DNA from: Caprella mutica
Lineage: Eukaryota; Arthropoda; Malacostraca; Amphipoda; Caprellidae
NCBI GenBank assembly: GCA_947561585.1
Contig: CANNZV010002549.1
Coordinates: 1-64,000, forward strand
DNA length: 64,000 nucleotides
Reading direction: 5' to 3'
A program made the translations under genes and the position numbers. The notes under the pieces were generated by a model. The model saw only the letters and a program-made list of their open reading frames with translations, had not been told where the DNA came from and made no database searches. Shown piece by piece: positions 1 through 13,265 of this stretch. Position 1 is the stretch's first letter. Each line of letters starts with the position of its first letter.

Positions 1-452
1 CATCACAGTGACTCTTTTCTCTGACAGTACATCATCACAGTGACTCTTTTCTCTGATAGTACATCATCACAGTGACTCTTTTCTCTGATAGTACATCATC
101 ACAGTGACTCTTTTCTCTGATAGTACATTATCACAGTGACTCTTTTCTCTGATAGTACATCATCACAGTGACTCTTTTCTCTGATAGTACATCATCACAG
201 TGACTCTTTTCTCTGATAGTACATCATCACAGTGACTCTTTTCTCTGATAGTACATCATCACAGTGACTCTTTTCTCTGATAGTACATCATCACAGTGAC
301 TCTTTTCTTAGTACATCATCACAGAGACTCTTTTTTCTGATAGTACATCATCACAGTGACTCTTTTCTCTGATAGTACATCATCACAGTGACTCTTTTCT
401 CTGATAGTACATCATCACAGTGACTCTCTTCTCTGATAGTACACAAAGTAGA
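1..452. repeat. 32-bp minisatellite, about 14 copies
   Basis: Head-to-tail copies of a 32-base unit (catcacagtgactctttt, then ctctgatagtacat). Most copies are identical. One copy near 300-312 is shortened and one near 325 carries two substitutions. The array starts at base 1, so its true length is unknown. It ends in unique AT-rich sequence at about 452. Confidence 0.95.
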
Positions 453-1669
453 CTAGTAATCTATGTTCATGGTTTATGTAATATTCTATTATTAGATAGC
501 GTAGTGATATAAATTACCACGTTACCCTGTGAAATATAAGAGTTTTAATTAATCCACAGTACCAAGTAAAATACATGCTTATATGTAAGTATTCTTATAT
601 AAAAATAATCATATAAGTATTTTCAGGATTAGAAGTATTAATGAGTAGTTAGATAATTATTAAGATGCTCACCATGATATATCACGAACTGATAATGCAC
701 CATATAAGGTTTTTCATACTCTTTTTTTCCTATACCCTTAAGAGGTATATAGGAAAAAAGTATGATTAGCAGGGTAAGTTCCGAGTTATCGGACAGTTCC
801 ACATTTTAGAAAATATAAGAAATAGTATATAATCTTAAAAAAAAAAAAATACTATCTAATCGGATATCATCTGATCGGAAATGGGTAACAGTTCGATAAC
901 TTGTAACTTCCCCTATCTATGAGGCTGGTCATTTGAGTCCTATTGACGGCAGAGTGATAGGTTAGATAGATTGTTATGGCAACACCTAATGAGCAATAAT
1001 CAGCTAATAATAGTACTCGTCACTAATGTTCTTTGATGATTTATGTGTTTTAAATCACTGAGAGAAATGGGGGTGTTTATTTTTCAGTTTTTCAAACAAT
1101 GAAAGTTTATAAATGGTGGAGAGATGTTCTAAAAGTGTTATTAGCCTCTAATTTTTATAATATATATAAAGGAAGTATAAATATATCGCTCAAAGAGAAT
1201 AATGTAGTCATCAGTAGATAATAATAATCATTTTATCTATAGAAATAAAATACAAATAATATTCCAATGCTTCGTTATCAAATTTTAAAATTGATACGCA
1301 ATAACATTTAGCATAGAGAAATGAGTATCCAATATATGACAGTTGTCATAAAATCTATTATTTAGTTCGGGTTTGCACCTTTTTTTTTAACGATGACTAA
1401 TTGTTTTCCTATTTTTTTTTTTTTCAACAAATTATTCAAGATATATTTCAATAATTAGATTCATTTCATTTACTAGGCAGCGTGGTAATTAATTAATAAG
1501 AGTTATCGGTAGATAAACTATATTTCTATAATTTTTGGTTAACGCTACTCTTCAGAGTAAAGAATCAATTTTAAGTATCAGCATCAAATTCACTACTGAA
1601 CAAATAACAACGGTAATACAGTTTATAAAACACAATACAAATAACATCTCTGCTTCGTAACCAAATGCC
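453..1669. other. AT-rich non-coding stretch with hairpin and one MITE
   Basis: No coding signal seen. It holds a near-perfect hairpin at 715-764 (catactc-t6-cctatacc against its complement, with ttaaga as loop) directly before a family A MITE (771-914). It also holds two relatives of half of the 71-bp satellite unit, near 1241-1275 and 1632-1675. Confidence 0.7.
771..914. mobile_element. Family A MITE, short copy
   Basis: Terminal inverted repeats start with agggtaagttccgagttatc on the left, and the complement of the right end reads aggggaagttacaagttatc. A degenerate AT core lies between. Both ends continue into a gacagttccacattttcgatc-type subterminal sequence shared by all copies of this family in the window. 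There is no coding capacity, so it is a non-autonomous inverted-repeat element of unknown superfamily. Confidence 0.75.
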
Positions 1670-4371
1670 ATATTCCACTAGGGATGAACTCTTACGGTGA
1701 AGAACATTCATACAATATCTATTTACAGTCAATACAAATAATATTACACTAAGGATGAACTCTTACGGTGAAGAACATTCATACACTATCTATTTACAGT
1801 CAATACAAATAATATTACACTAGGGATGAACTCTTACGGTGAAGAACATTCATACACTATCTATTTACAGTTAATACAAATAATATTACACTAGGGATGA
1901 ACTCTTACGGTGAAGAACATCCATACAATATCTATTTACAGTTAATACAAATAATATTACACTAGGGATGAACTCTTACGGTGAAGAACATTCATACAAT
2001 ATCTATTTACAGTCAATACAAATAATATTACACTAGGGATGAACTCTTACGGTGAAGAACATTTATTCCAATATCTATTTACAGTCAATACAAATAATAT
2101 TCCACTAGGGATGAACTCTTACGGTGAAGAACATTCATACAATATCTATTTACAGTCAATACAAATAATATTCCACTAGGGATGAACTCTTACGGTGAAG
2201 AACATTCATACAATATCTATTTACAGTCAATACAAATAATATTCCACTAGGGATGAACTCTTACGGTGAAGAACATTCATACAATATCTATTTACAGTCA
2301 ATACAAATAATATTCCACTAGGGATGAACTCTTACGGTGAAGAACATTCATACAATATCTATTTACAGTCAATACAAATAATATTCACTAGGGATGAACT
2401 CTTACGGTGAAGAACATTCATACAATATCTATTTACAGTCAATACAAATAATATTCCACTAGGGATGAACTCTTACGGTGAAGAACATTCATACAATATC
2501 TATTTACAGTCAATACAAATAATATTCCACTAGGGATGAACTCTTACGGTGAAGAACATTCATACAATATCTATTTACAGTCAATACAAATAATATTCCA
2601 CTAGGGATGAACTCTTACGGTGAAGAACATTCATACAATATCTATTTACAGTCAATACAAATAATATTCCACTAGGGATGAACTCTTACGGTGAAGAACA
2701 TTCATACAATATCTATTTACAGTCAATACAAATAATATTCCACTAGGGATGAACTCTTACGGTGAAGAACATTCATACAATATCTATTTACAGTCAATAC
2801 AAATAATATTCCACTAGGGATGAACTCTTACGGTGAAGAACATTCATACAATATCTATTTACAGTCAATACAAATAATATTCCACTAGGGATGAACTCTT
2901 ACGGTGAAGAACATTCATACAATATCTATTTACAGTCAATACAAATAATATTCCACTAGGGATGAACTCTTACGGTGAAGAACATTCATACAATATCTAT
3001 TTACAGTCAATACAAATAATATTCCACTAGGGATGAACTCTTACGGTGAAGAACATTCATACAATATCTATTTACAGTCAATACAAATAATATTCCACTA
3101 GGGATGAACTCTTACGGTGAAGAACATTCATACAATATCTATTTACAGTCAATACAAATAATATTCCACTAGGGATGAACTCTTACGGTGAAGAACATTC
3201 ATACAATATCTATTTACAGTCAATACAAATAATATTCCACTAGGGATGAACTCTTACGGTGAAGAACATTCATACAATATCTATTTACAGTCAATACAAA
3301 TAATATTCCACTAGGGATGAACTCTTACGGTGAAGAACATTCATACAATATCTATTTACAGTCAATACAAATAATATTCCACTAGGGATGAACTCTTACG
3401 GTGAAGAACATTCATACAATATCTATTTACAGTCAATACAAATAATATTCCACTAGGGATGAACTCTTACGGTGAAGAACATTCATACAATATCTATTTA
3501 CAGTCAATACAAATAATATTCCACTAGGGATGAACTCTTACGGTGAAGAACATTCATACAATATCTATTTACAGTCAATACAAATAATATTCCACTAGGG
3601 ATGAACTCTTACGGTGAAGAACATTCATACAATATCTATTTACAGTCAATACAAATAATATTCCACTAGGGATGAACTCTTACGGTGAAGAACATTCATA
3701 CAATATCTATTTACAGTCAATACAAATAATATTCCACTAGGGATGAACTCTTACGGTGGAGAACATTCATACAATATCTATTTACAGTCAATACAAATAA
3801 TATTCCACTAGGGATGAACTCTTACGGTGAAGAACATTCATACAATATCTATTTACAGTCAATACAAATAATATTCCACTAGGGATGAACTCTTACGGTG
3901 AAGAACATTCATACAATATCTATTTACAGTCAATACAAATAATATTCCACTAGGGATGAACTCTTACGGTGAAGAACATTCATACAATATCTATTTACAG
4001 TCAATACAAATAATATTCCACTAGGGATGAACTCTTACGGTGAAGAACATTCATACAATATCTATTTACAGTCAATACAAATAATATTCCACTAGGGATG
4101 AACTCTTACGGTGAAGAACATTCATACAATATCTATTTACAGTCAATACAAATAATATTCCACTAGGGATGAACTCTTACGGTTGAGAACATTCATACAA
4201 TATCTATTTACAGTCAATACAAATAATATTCCACTAGGGATGAACTCTTACGGTGAAGAACATTCATACAATATCTATTTACAGTCAATACAAATAATAT
4301 TCCACTAGGGATGAACTCTTACGGTGAAGAACATTCATACAATATCTATTTACTGTCAATACAAATAATTT
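1670..4371. repeat. 71-bp satellite, about 38 copies
   Basis: Period is exactly 71 bases (for example unit starts at 2101 and 2172). Each unit holds ccactagggatgaactctta, then cggtgaagaacattcataca, then atatctatttacagtcaata and caaataatatt. Copies from about 2090 to 4300 are nearly identical. The first six or so at the left differ (acactag for ccactag, cactatc for caatatc), and scattered single changes occur near 3758 and 4182. All frames carry stops, so it is not coding. Confidence 0.97.
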
Positions 4372-5227
4372 GAATGTGTAAATAACATAAAATATTAGTT
4401 ACACAGGTTTGCTAACCTCTTTAGGTAATGGTTAATTCCCTTATAGTGGATAATTCATGGAATCTTTTAATTTATATAAAACATTTCCCGCAGCAAATTT
4501 AATTGTAAATACAATTTTATCATAAATTTGAGTTAATATTATAGAGGGTTGAATCACTTACAATTTTCCTTTTCTTTACTGAAGATGCGTACATTCAGTG
4601 GTTTGCAAGCGAGTGACGGAGAGAGAGGTCCCTGACACGCACATCAGCACTTAACAAACGACAGAGAGACACTGAGAAAGAGATAACCATTTACTGACTG
4701 GTGTGCCACAATTAGATAAAATATTTTTAAGGTGATATTCAATTTAGTAATAAAATACATTTTCATTATTGAAAGAGAAAAGAATTTTCCGCACGTTTGC
4801 ATATAATATATTCTGATTTTATACAAATTTTGAGAATAAAAGTTGTTCAGGCGTGTTATAATTTATAAGATATTGGTGAGTTTATTCATAAACTATTTTT
4901 ATTTGTTATTTAAGATCTTAATTTTACAGCATTTAATACATTCATTCAGGGATTTAATAATAAGCAACTAATGATTAGAATAAATAAAAATTAAATTTAA
5001 ATAAATGTCAAGAGCAAAATAATCTTCATGTTTCTTACTCAATAAATAGTTACAAAGTTCATTGAAATGTTCTCCTGACAGTGGTTCTATAGAACATTTC
5101 ACACAAACAAACAAAACCTCAACCCTCCTATTCATGTTCTCACTCTAACAAAATTGTTTGTACGAACAGGGGAAGGAAACCATCACACAAAACAAGAAAT
5201 AGATTCGTGGTGTCATCCTCTGAGAAA
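4372..5227. other. Unique AT-rich stretch, no gene seen
   Basis: No repeat or coding signal stands out. A block of more balanced composition lies at 4580-4690 and contains gagtgacggagagagaggtc and acagagagacactgagaaag. I could not assign it to anything. Confidence 0.5.
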
Positions 5228-5932
5228 TTTATGGTGGGGCCATAGAAGATTAGAGGGGAAAGTTAGAGTGAGGCATAGAAGATTAAGGGGGAAAACTTAT
5301 GGTGGGTCCATAGATGATTAAAAGGGGAAAGTTATGGTGGTGCCATATAAGATAAGAGGGGAAAGTTATGGTGGGGCCATAGAAGATTAAGAGGAGAAAG
5401 TTAGAGTGGGGTATAGAAGATTAAGTGGGAAAACTTATGGTGGGTCCATAGATGATTAAAAGGGGAAAGTTATGGTGGGGCCATATAAGATAAGAGGGGA
5501 AAGTTATGGTGGGGCCATAGAAGATTAAGAGAAGAAAGTTAGAGTGGGGTATAGAAGATTAAGGGGGGAAACTAATGGTGGGGCCATATATGATTAAAAG
5601 GGGAAAGTTATGGTGGGGGGTGGGAGGCATAAGAGATTAAGAGGGAAAGTTATGGTGGGGCCACAGAAGATTAGGAGGGGGAAATTATGGTGGGACCATA
5701 GAAGATTGAGACAGAGAAAGTTATGGTGGGGCCATAGGAGATATAGATGTAAAACTTATGGTGGGGCCATAGAAGATTAAGAGGGGAAAGTTATGGCGAG
5801 ACCATAGAAGGTTAAAAAGGAAAGGCACGGTAGGGACATAAAAGATTAAGAGGGATAGTTATGGAAGGGACAGAGAAGATTAAGAGAGATAGTTATTTAT
5901 GGTTGGGCCATAGGAGATTACGTGAGAGTCCA
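5228..5932. repeat. Purine-rich minisatellite, unit about 33-36 bp
   Basis: About 20 diverged copies of a unit containing agaggggaaagttatggtgg and ggccatagaagatta. The plus strand is almost pyrimidine-free over long runs. Copies vary in length and sequence, and some blocks of about 140 bases recur (5228-5370 against 5370-5520), which suggests a higher-order unit. A lone copy sits at 12210-12250. Confidence 0.9.
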
Positions 5933-7299
5933 TACTTATATTCTTTGGTCCCCCAAAATATATTTTTGGGTAAAGTAGGAGGGATAATTATCAAAAAACT
6001 AATATATATATAATCAGAATTTAAATAATTAAATAAAATGACTATCTTTTTTTACAACAAACAAATGTAGGAAATAAAATATTCTAAATAACAATAAAAT
6101 AAGGTTATATGCCTTATTCAATAAAACATTTATTTTAACAAGGTAGTTTGAATTTACAATAATTTACAAGGAATCACAAACACCAGTATTTCTTATTTAT
6201 TTGAATTATACAATATAACAATAAAACACATTTCATCTTTTTTTATATCTAGTATTTCAGAAAGATCGCCCAATTTGTTTTAAAATGGCGGCTTAGTGTC
6301 CCATGGTGGTAATACCACGTCGTTACCATCTAGAATAAAGGTGGCATTACGACCTGCACGAGACGCCTTCAACTAACATTAGAATTTTAATTGGTGGAGC
6401 AGATGTGCAGTTATATTAACATTATTGTTATTTCAAATCAACTACTAAATAATTAAGTTGCTTGTTTCTAAAGTTATAATTAGTTATTTGTGCTAAAGAT
6501 TAATTGTAATATATATAGTATATAACTAATGTAAGTAATATTCTCGGTGTATTAAAGTTTGTTAATTAATTATAAAGGTAATTAACAAGATATTTCAATT
6601 GATGAGTTACGAAGAAAATCGAGTGTATCCATGATACGTAAATAAATAGTAATTATTAGGAGTAATGATTACGTTGATACAAAGTAAATCGACTGTAAAC
6701 AGCACACATAATAAATATATAGGGTAATATTGAATGATTTACCATAAACAAATCAATTTCTAGGGTTTCTACTTTTTTACCAAAATATTATTCCTGTAAC
6801 TCAATATCTGTTAAATTACAGATAGCACACTAATGTCTATTGCTGCATGTGTTCTTAGTTATAAAGGTGCACTGTACCACAGCTTACTGAAATTCAATAT
6901 CTGGATTGCTTTTCAGTTTATGAGATGCGAGTTATAGTATCTATAGGAATATTCCTGTTAGTATCTATAGAAATATTCCTGTTTGTATCGATAGGAATAT
7001 TCCTTCACCGCTAAAAACCGATAAATATTACGATATTATCGTCTGGCGCAATTTATAAATAACACCGAGAGTTGTTATGCATATATAGTCATTGTACATC
7101 AAAATATCTGACGGAAAAGTTATAAAGAAGCAAGGAGGTTATCTCATTTTCGAAATACGTTGGATTACCGGGTTATGAGTTCTTTGGAGATTGTCCTTCA
7201 ATGTTTTATCGAAAAAATCTATAACAATTGTATATTATTCTTAGTGTTTGTTCGTTAGTTCGCACATGTGTTACGCTCAGAGTAACAAAACTTCAAATT
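5933..7299. other. AT-rich stretch, no gene seen
   Basis: No coding signal. Around 6937-7003 a 24-base segment (agtatctataggaatattcc) occurs three times and contains the palindrome ggaatattcc. A block at 6250-6380 is richer in GC and includes the palindrome-like gtggtaataccac. Confidence 0.5.
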
Positions 7300-8275
7300 G
7301 AAAAAAATCATAATTTTCCCAAAGCTCAAATTTCCCCAAAACTCCAAAAAATTCACAAAATTCATAATTTTCCTAAATTTCATATTTTTCATAAAATTCA
7401 AATTTTTCCTTAAATTCAAATTTTTCTCAAAATTCAAAAAATTTCCCAAAACTTGAAATTTTCTCAAAACTCGAAATTTTCCCACAACTCGAAATTTTCC
7501 CAATACTCAAAAATTTTCCAATACCCCATATTTTCCCAAAACACCTCAAAATTGTCCAAAAACTCCTCAAAATTAAAAAAAAAATTGCAAATGAATCTGA
7601 AAAAAACTGAAATTTTGAAGAAAAAAAAATTAAAATAACACAAACTACTAAATTTCAATGAATCCTAAATATTTTTCAAATACTCATAAAAAATTAAAAA
7701 ACCCACATTTGTTCTTTTTAAAAAACGTGAAAAGCGCAAACCCCAAAAAATAAATGAATATAAAAAAAACTAAAAAAAAACTCCAGAATAAATGAAAATC
7801 ATAATTAATTGAATTGTTTTGAGGAAATTCAATTATCTATAAATTTAGCATTAAATCAAAATTTGGAAAAATATTATATTCGGAAAAACAGAAATAATGG
7901 AAAACCAGAAAAAAAATAGAAAACCATAAAATTTGGAAAACCGAAATATATGGAAAATAGAAAAATACGAAAAATTGGAAAGACCCCGCAAAAATCAAGA
8001 GAAACTGAAAAATTACGGATATAAAATATCAACCTTAAGTATCGAGAAAACCGAAAAAGATCCGGAAAATTGGAAACTGGAAAACCCGGAAAAAATTCGA
8101 TAAAAAAAAAACAGAAAATCCTCTAAAATATCTGGAAAGTCGATAATTTCAGAAGCCCGAAAAAATGGAAAACCGAAAAACTGATAGAAGAGAACATAAT
8201 AATCGGAAACCGAAAAATTGGGAAAAAATGAAAACTCCGGAAAAATGAAAAACAGAAAAACGAAAGAGCAAATTT
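7300..8275. repeat. Low-complexity, strand-asymmetric degenerate repeats
   Basis: The first part (7310-7560) is a degenerate repeat of about 18-20 bases built on aaaattttcccaaaactcgaa. The second part (about 7570-8275) is a run of A-rich units like ggaaaaccgaaaaa. Short open frames on both strands arise from these units and give low-complexity Lys/Asn or Phe-rich strings with no domain character. I take them as non-coding. Confidence 0.75.
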
Positions 8276-8663
8276 AGCTTCTGCCCGAATGAGGATAAGA
8301 ATTGGTTACATTCTGTTTTTTTAGTTTCCCTTTGAGTGAACCAACATTTCGCTTCAGCCATTACATGCAAATTTATGAAGATTTCAATTTGAGAGGAAAC
8401 TATACTAAACACGTGACAAATTTGTGCAATACAACCGTGGAATATCCACTGGTACCGCTAGTTGTAAATTATTCTATTAATGATATGAAGAAAAACATTT
8501 GCACGAAATTATTTTAAAAAATTAAACATGTATTGTGCTTACAAAAATAATTTATTGATGTTTATTTATTAATTTTAATAGTATTTTTTAATTATAATGA
8601 TAGAATCACAATTAATATTCAACATTCAATATAATTTTCAAATATATAACATTTATAACTATT

Positions 8664-9240
8664 AGGGTAAATTACAAGTTATCGGACTGTTCTACATTCT
8701 CGAAAAGGTAGGAAAAAATTGTATAATAGTTATGATTTAACGTTTGTTACCTTCACAGGATTGCAGAAGGTTATGCTTTGACCCTCAATATTTATTTATT
8801 TGTATGCATAATCCTGTTATTCGTATATTTCAAAAAGTATTGAACCAAAATCGCCTAAAATTTGGTGGGAGTGATTGAGTTTAAGGTCAAAGCCAAGGTC
8901 ATTTATAACTCTAAAAGTCTTGTGGGACAATCCAATAACCAGTTTATAAGAATTTGGGAAAGATCGGGTCAAGGTCAAGGTCATTTATAACTCATAATTT
9001 TTTCAACCAAATTGCCTAAAATTTGGTGGGACGATTGGTCATTATCCAGGAACCATTTAATTAGATTTTGGTTGCGATCACGTCGATTGTCAAAATCGAT
9101 TGAAGCGGTGGCGAAGCTACGCGCTCTACGAGTGCCAATTATAGTTTTAATTGGTATCCATTAAACCCTCTGGTATCATGGATACGAATTAAAATCGTAA
9201 TTAATCGAAAATGTGGAACACTCCGACGTCTATCGTACCT
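8664..9240. mobile_element. Family A element, intermediate-length copy
   Basis: The left end reads agggtaaattacaagttatc, then ggactgttctacattctcga. The right end is a diverged complement with tcgaaaatgtggaaca. The interior carries two modules with gtcaaggtcaaggtcattta (8967-8986) and tttggtgggacgattgg, also found in the long copy at 14927-16036. Near the right end, tggtatcc...ggtatcatggatac forms an internal inverted repeat. No open frame of substance is present. Confidence 0.7.
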
Positions 9241-10311
9241 TGCCATAAGTACTTTTTTTTATTTCTAACAGACCTAATATTGAAATAGTTTGATTTAACT
9301 ATTTATTAATGGTAATTTCTGTATATAAAATACAAAATTCAATTAACATTAAAATTTAAAAAATCATTCATGTATATGTTATTTATAACCAACAGCAGAT
9401 GTTTCATTTCACTCCAACAAAACATTATATTGTGAAGAACGATTAACGTTACCAGAGAAGTATTTCTATTTATACAGGCGATTTCAATTGCAATAACAAA
9501 TACATTGGATATCAAGAAAAATATTTTGTTTTGACTTACGGGTAAAACAATAAAGAAATATTGTGAATTATTGTTATTATTGTGGAATCGAGAGAAAGGA
9601 TATTGTTATTTGTTTGTCTCAGTTGAATGCAATGGTATCTTCTGTGTAAATGAATTAAACTAAATCTAATAACTGTTATACAAACATACACTCCCTAATA
9701 AAATCATACCCGAATTTACATGATAGCACAACCATTTTCCCGATTGAAAATGATGTATAAATAACAGCGTACACAACTTCCGAAATTATTTTAGCGAAAC
9801 ATCTCATGATTTTTTAATGTTGCACTAATTTTTTATACAATATTTATTTATTTATTTTCAAGATATTTCAGGTTGGTACAAAAAAGCAGTCAGTCTTCAT
9901 TTTTTCTTTTGTTTACTCCAGTCTTTGTTTTGCCGCAATATAAGAAAAAGAAAAAGAATATCCTTTATTTATAATCCTTTATGTTTTATGATGAACCTGG
10001 AACTTGCTATTCATGAACAGGGAACAGATTAAATTTCGAATAATATATAGTGTTTTCAGCATTCAGATGGTAACAAGTTTTCGATCAGATGAAAAATAAA
10101 TGCAATAATTCTTATTAAAGTAACGAGTTGAATGATAATTATTGTATATTCTTTTTATATGATCGAAGACGTGGAACTGTCTGATAACTCAGAATGGTGA
10201 AAGAAAAAAAATAACCACGCAATAATCAGGCAAAAAACGCGCAATAAATCCATGCTTAAATATTTTCTAATTTTCATCGACTATATAATGAACCTAAAAT
10301 TGTTATAAATT
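9241..10311. other. AT-rich stretch with half of a family A end
   Basis: No gene seen. At 10141-10198 the sequence tatatgatcgaagacgtgga followed by actgtctgataactc matches one terminus of the family A elements. Its partner end is not obvious. Confidence 0.5.
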
Positions 10312-10353
10312 TACTGTGGAGTACCTCAGGGCTCAGTAATAGGTATAATTTCA
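10312..10353 (+). pseudogene. Reverse transcriptase motif scrap (non-LTR type)
   Basis: The plus strand reads YCGVPQGSVIGIIS. This matches the conserved GVPQGSVLGP block of non-LTR retrotransposon reverse transcriptases, which lies before the catalytic YADD box. No YADD box or flanking RT sequence is readable around it, so this is a very short relic, or a chance match with a distinctive motif. Upstream and downstream frames are full of stops. Confidence 0.4.
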
Positions 10354-12209
10354 GTATCTAGTTCACATAACGGTTTAAATAACGATTCTAAACGATTTTT
10401 ATCTAGTTCACATAACGGCAGTCAAACCCTATGTTTGACTGTGTCCATTTTGTTGTCATAGTACATGCATTCGTGATATAGATTGCAGGTAGAGAATCAG
10501 AAGCAAAAATATTTTTTTCAATCAGACAAAGCCTTTGTTTGCGTTTGAAAATTAAAACTTCTGATTCTGAAACGCTTTTTCTAGAAATAATAACGCGGCT
10601 CGAATTTGCAGTTCGTATGAATAAACAATAGTTTCAGGTGGATTATATTATCAACTTATATAATTATGATGTATTTTATAGTCATAGTAGTATCCAGATG
10701 TGATTGATTAAAGTAATTATGAGGTACTCCAGTGACATTTGGAACATGTGTCAGCATAATTAAGCTACTTTAGCAGGTCCTAGGGCTGACACAGGGTAAA
10801 GCAACTATAGATACTATTTGCATATCTACCCACAAAGTTATAATTAGTTAGGATAGCGCGGACACGTTACACAGAAAGTATGGAAAGTCACTCTTGGAGA
10901 CTTGGTTCACTAAAATAAATGGAAAACTGGAAAAAGTATTCCCTTCAGAAAATAGAGACCAATTAAAATCGCTAGCAAATCAACATCAGGAGTTTAGATT
11001 TCCAAAGCTGCCAAATGAAAAACAAATAGACAGTTAGCTCTCTAAGCCCAGTGCCATTCATGTGTTCCGAATCACCAAACAGCACTCCATAAAAAAGATT
11101 AGGAAGCTTATATCCACTGCTACGAAAGTAGATGATAGAAAGCAATAACAGAGCTGCTAAATCTACTGCCTAACTAATTTGAAATCTCATTATGTGCTGC
11201 CTAAAACTCCTCCTGTTTGGATGCAGTGAAACAGATGAAACAGAAGCATGTGTTCTCTAGCGAATTACTCCTCACTAAAAATTGGTGTGGACAGAGATAG
11301 GATTGAAATGGAGTTGGGAATTGGTTTGAGATTTCGAAGTGATAGCACTTATTAATTAATTTAGTGGGGATTTAACGTCTGTTTTGGAACCAACTGACGC
11401 CAAAAGGAAATTAAATACAGAGGACTCGAAGAAGCAGTCAGAGAGGAAAATGGTTCCAGGACAGAGCTCATGGATGCAGAGAAGCTACTCCACGTATGTT
11501 ATCACTATTAATGGGATCAACAACAACAATCAAATAGTTTTAGTAGAGATGTGACTGCTTGAATTTATTGTAAGGTCAACATATTTTTCTATTACAATTT
11601 GAGTAAAAGAAAAAATATTATATTAAAGATATACGAAATTTGTAATTAAACAAATAACCATGAAAATGTGGAAAATTAAACCAAATTATTTACACATATA
11701 TCAACTTTAATTATCCCAGTTATTTTTATACATATATATGTAAGTAATATAACTGATAATGCTCTTTTGAATCATATAGAGAACATAATCCTGATATACA
11801 AAAATAAATTGAAAAACTGCAAGTCATTCAAAAATTACGCCCTTGTCAATCACAAAACTGAAAATGAAATTACTCACATTTTCCATTCATTGCTTGTATG
11901 CATACACTTATTTACATATGAATGAATGCATACATCCTTTTGAATCGGCTTTGAGTTTTACATCAAAAAAAAATGACATCAATTGCAGACTAAGCCCAAA
12001 TTCTATTAATAATTCTACTGATACTTTTATAATGATATCTTTGGGGAAATTTTAAGGTTTAGGAGGATAAAGAATTTATTATTCTATCTTTATTTAATGA
12101 TTGAAAGTCAATAGATTTTTTTGCATTAAATCTTAAGAGAGATGACGTCATTTGAGCTGATAAAAATTATTCGATAATTCATTATTAAAGATATTTATAA
12201 TGTAAACAA
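10354..12209. other. Mostly unassigned; possible decayed coding at 10880-11480
   Basis: A direct repeat of atctagttcacataacgg lies near 10358 and 10401. From 10880 to 11035 the plus strand has an open run of about 50 codons (contains ETWFTKINGKLEKVFPSENR) with balanced base composition, then stops. The block to about 11480 has similar composition but no continuous frame. It could be the relic of a retroelement or retrogene; I recognise no family. Confidence 0.35.
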
Positions 12210-12250
12210 GAGAGAAAGTTATGGTGGGGCCTTAGAGGATTGAGAGGGGT
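12210..12250. repeat. Solitary copy of the 5.2-5.9 kb purine-rich unit
   Basis: The sequence gagagaaagttatggtgggg followed by ccttagaggattgagagggg matches the unit of the array at 5228-5932, about 6.3 kb away, as a single copy in otherwise unrelated sequence. Confidence 0.75.
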
Positions 12251-12667
12251 TATCTAACTTTCAATCCTAATTAGGTGCATCTATCACAATTTTCTATCTG
12301 GGTCAGATTATTGAATGTGGAATATAACCATCGAAAAAAAATGAAAATAGATATTTTTTCATTGACTTAATTATTATTGTCATCTTATTGAAAAAAATAT
12401 AAAATTTCATCAATTTCATTATTTTGAGCAAATGCTAAAATGAAGAGAAAATGATGTTATACCTTCAATTTAAGTAACTCATACAACAATATACCATATA
12501 ATAAAATAATACTTAAAAAAGTTTCTCCTCTTTAGATACGCAAGGTTTAAAATATTCAAAATATTGAAATTTATGCGGAAGTTTGAGGCTTCGTCACCCA
12601 TATTAGTTGAAACCCGCCACTCATATTTTGCCAATATTTTAACTTGTGAACTTGCTTAACCTCAATG

Positions 12668-12868
12668 GGTGGGGGTAAGTCCCAAGATACTGTACGGTTC
12701 CACATTTTCAAACTTGCTTCACACAGGAAAAAGAATATAATAATTACATTTAGCCTCGTTGCTTTAATTGGTATCCGTGATACCAACAGGTATCACAGAT
12801 ACCAATTAAAGTAACCAGTCCTTTTTTACATGATCGAAAATGTCAACCCACACGATAACTCGTCATCT
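12668..12868. mobile_element. Family A MITE with internal palindrome
   Basis: The left end is gggggtaagtcccaagatac, then tgtacggttccacattt. The complement of the right end reads acgagttatcgtgtgggttg, then acattttcgatcatgt. The core holds tttaattggtatccgtgata and its complement around a 4-base loop (about 12763-12808), so the whole element can fold twice. Non-coding. Confidence 0.75.
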
Positions 12869-13186
12869 AATTCTAGATATTATTTCAAAAACTTAAATAA
12901 TTTTCATTTCAATACGCATATCACAAAGTGTAACAATATTATTTATATTATGCGAATATAATTAGTACGCTTGACTATGAGCAATATTAATATAATATAA
13001 TAATAATGTAATATTAATGTAATAATAATAAATGTAATTACACGCTACAAGGCATTCATACGGATTGTTTGACAAATTATAAAACATCTAATTACTTGAA
13101 GTGAATTACGAAAAGTTTATATTAATGATTAATTTGTATCTACAGGTACGTTTTGTGTATAAATGTATAAGTATTATAATCAATTC

Positions 13187-13265
13187 ACAAAAGATTATTG
13201 GTTTAAAGGTTATCGCTTGAAAGATTTTTGTTTGGAAGATTATCGGTTTAAAGATTATTGGATCT
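13187..13265. repeat. 15-bp units, about five copies (foldback-type array)
   Basis: Five consecutive 15-base units: aagattattggttta, aaggttatcgcttga, aagatttttgtttgg, aagattatcggttta, aagattattggatct. The unit length and GA-n-TT-n-G pattern resemble the terminal arrays of the inverted-repeat elements at 30513 and 51220. A possible degraded counterpart is ttccttggagattttttcctccgg near 13365-13400. Confidence 0.5.

Noticed and set aside
1..4371. Regular arrays that might suggest CRISPR
   Set aside because: Units are uninterrupted tandem repeats without unique spacers, and the sequence is eukaryotic.
7453..7638. Short Lys/Phe/Ser-rich open frames on both strands
   Set aside because: Low-complexity tract of degenerate repeats; both strands are open for the same compositional reason.
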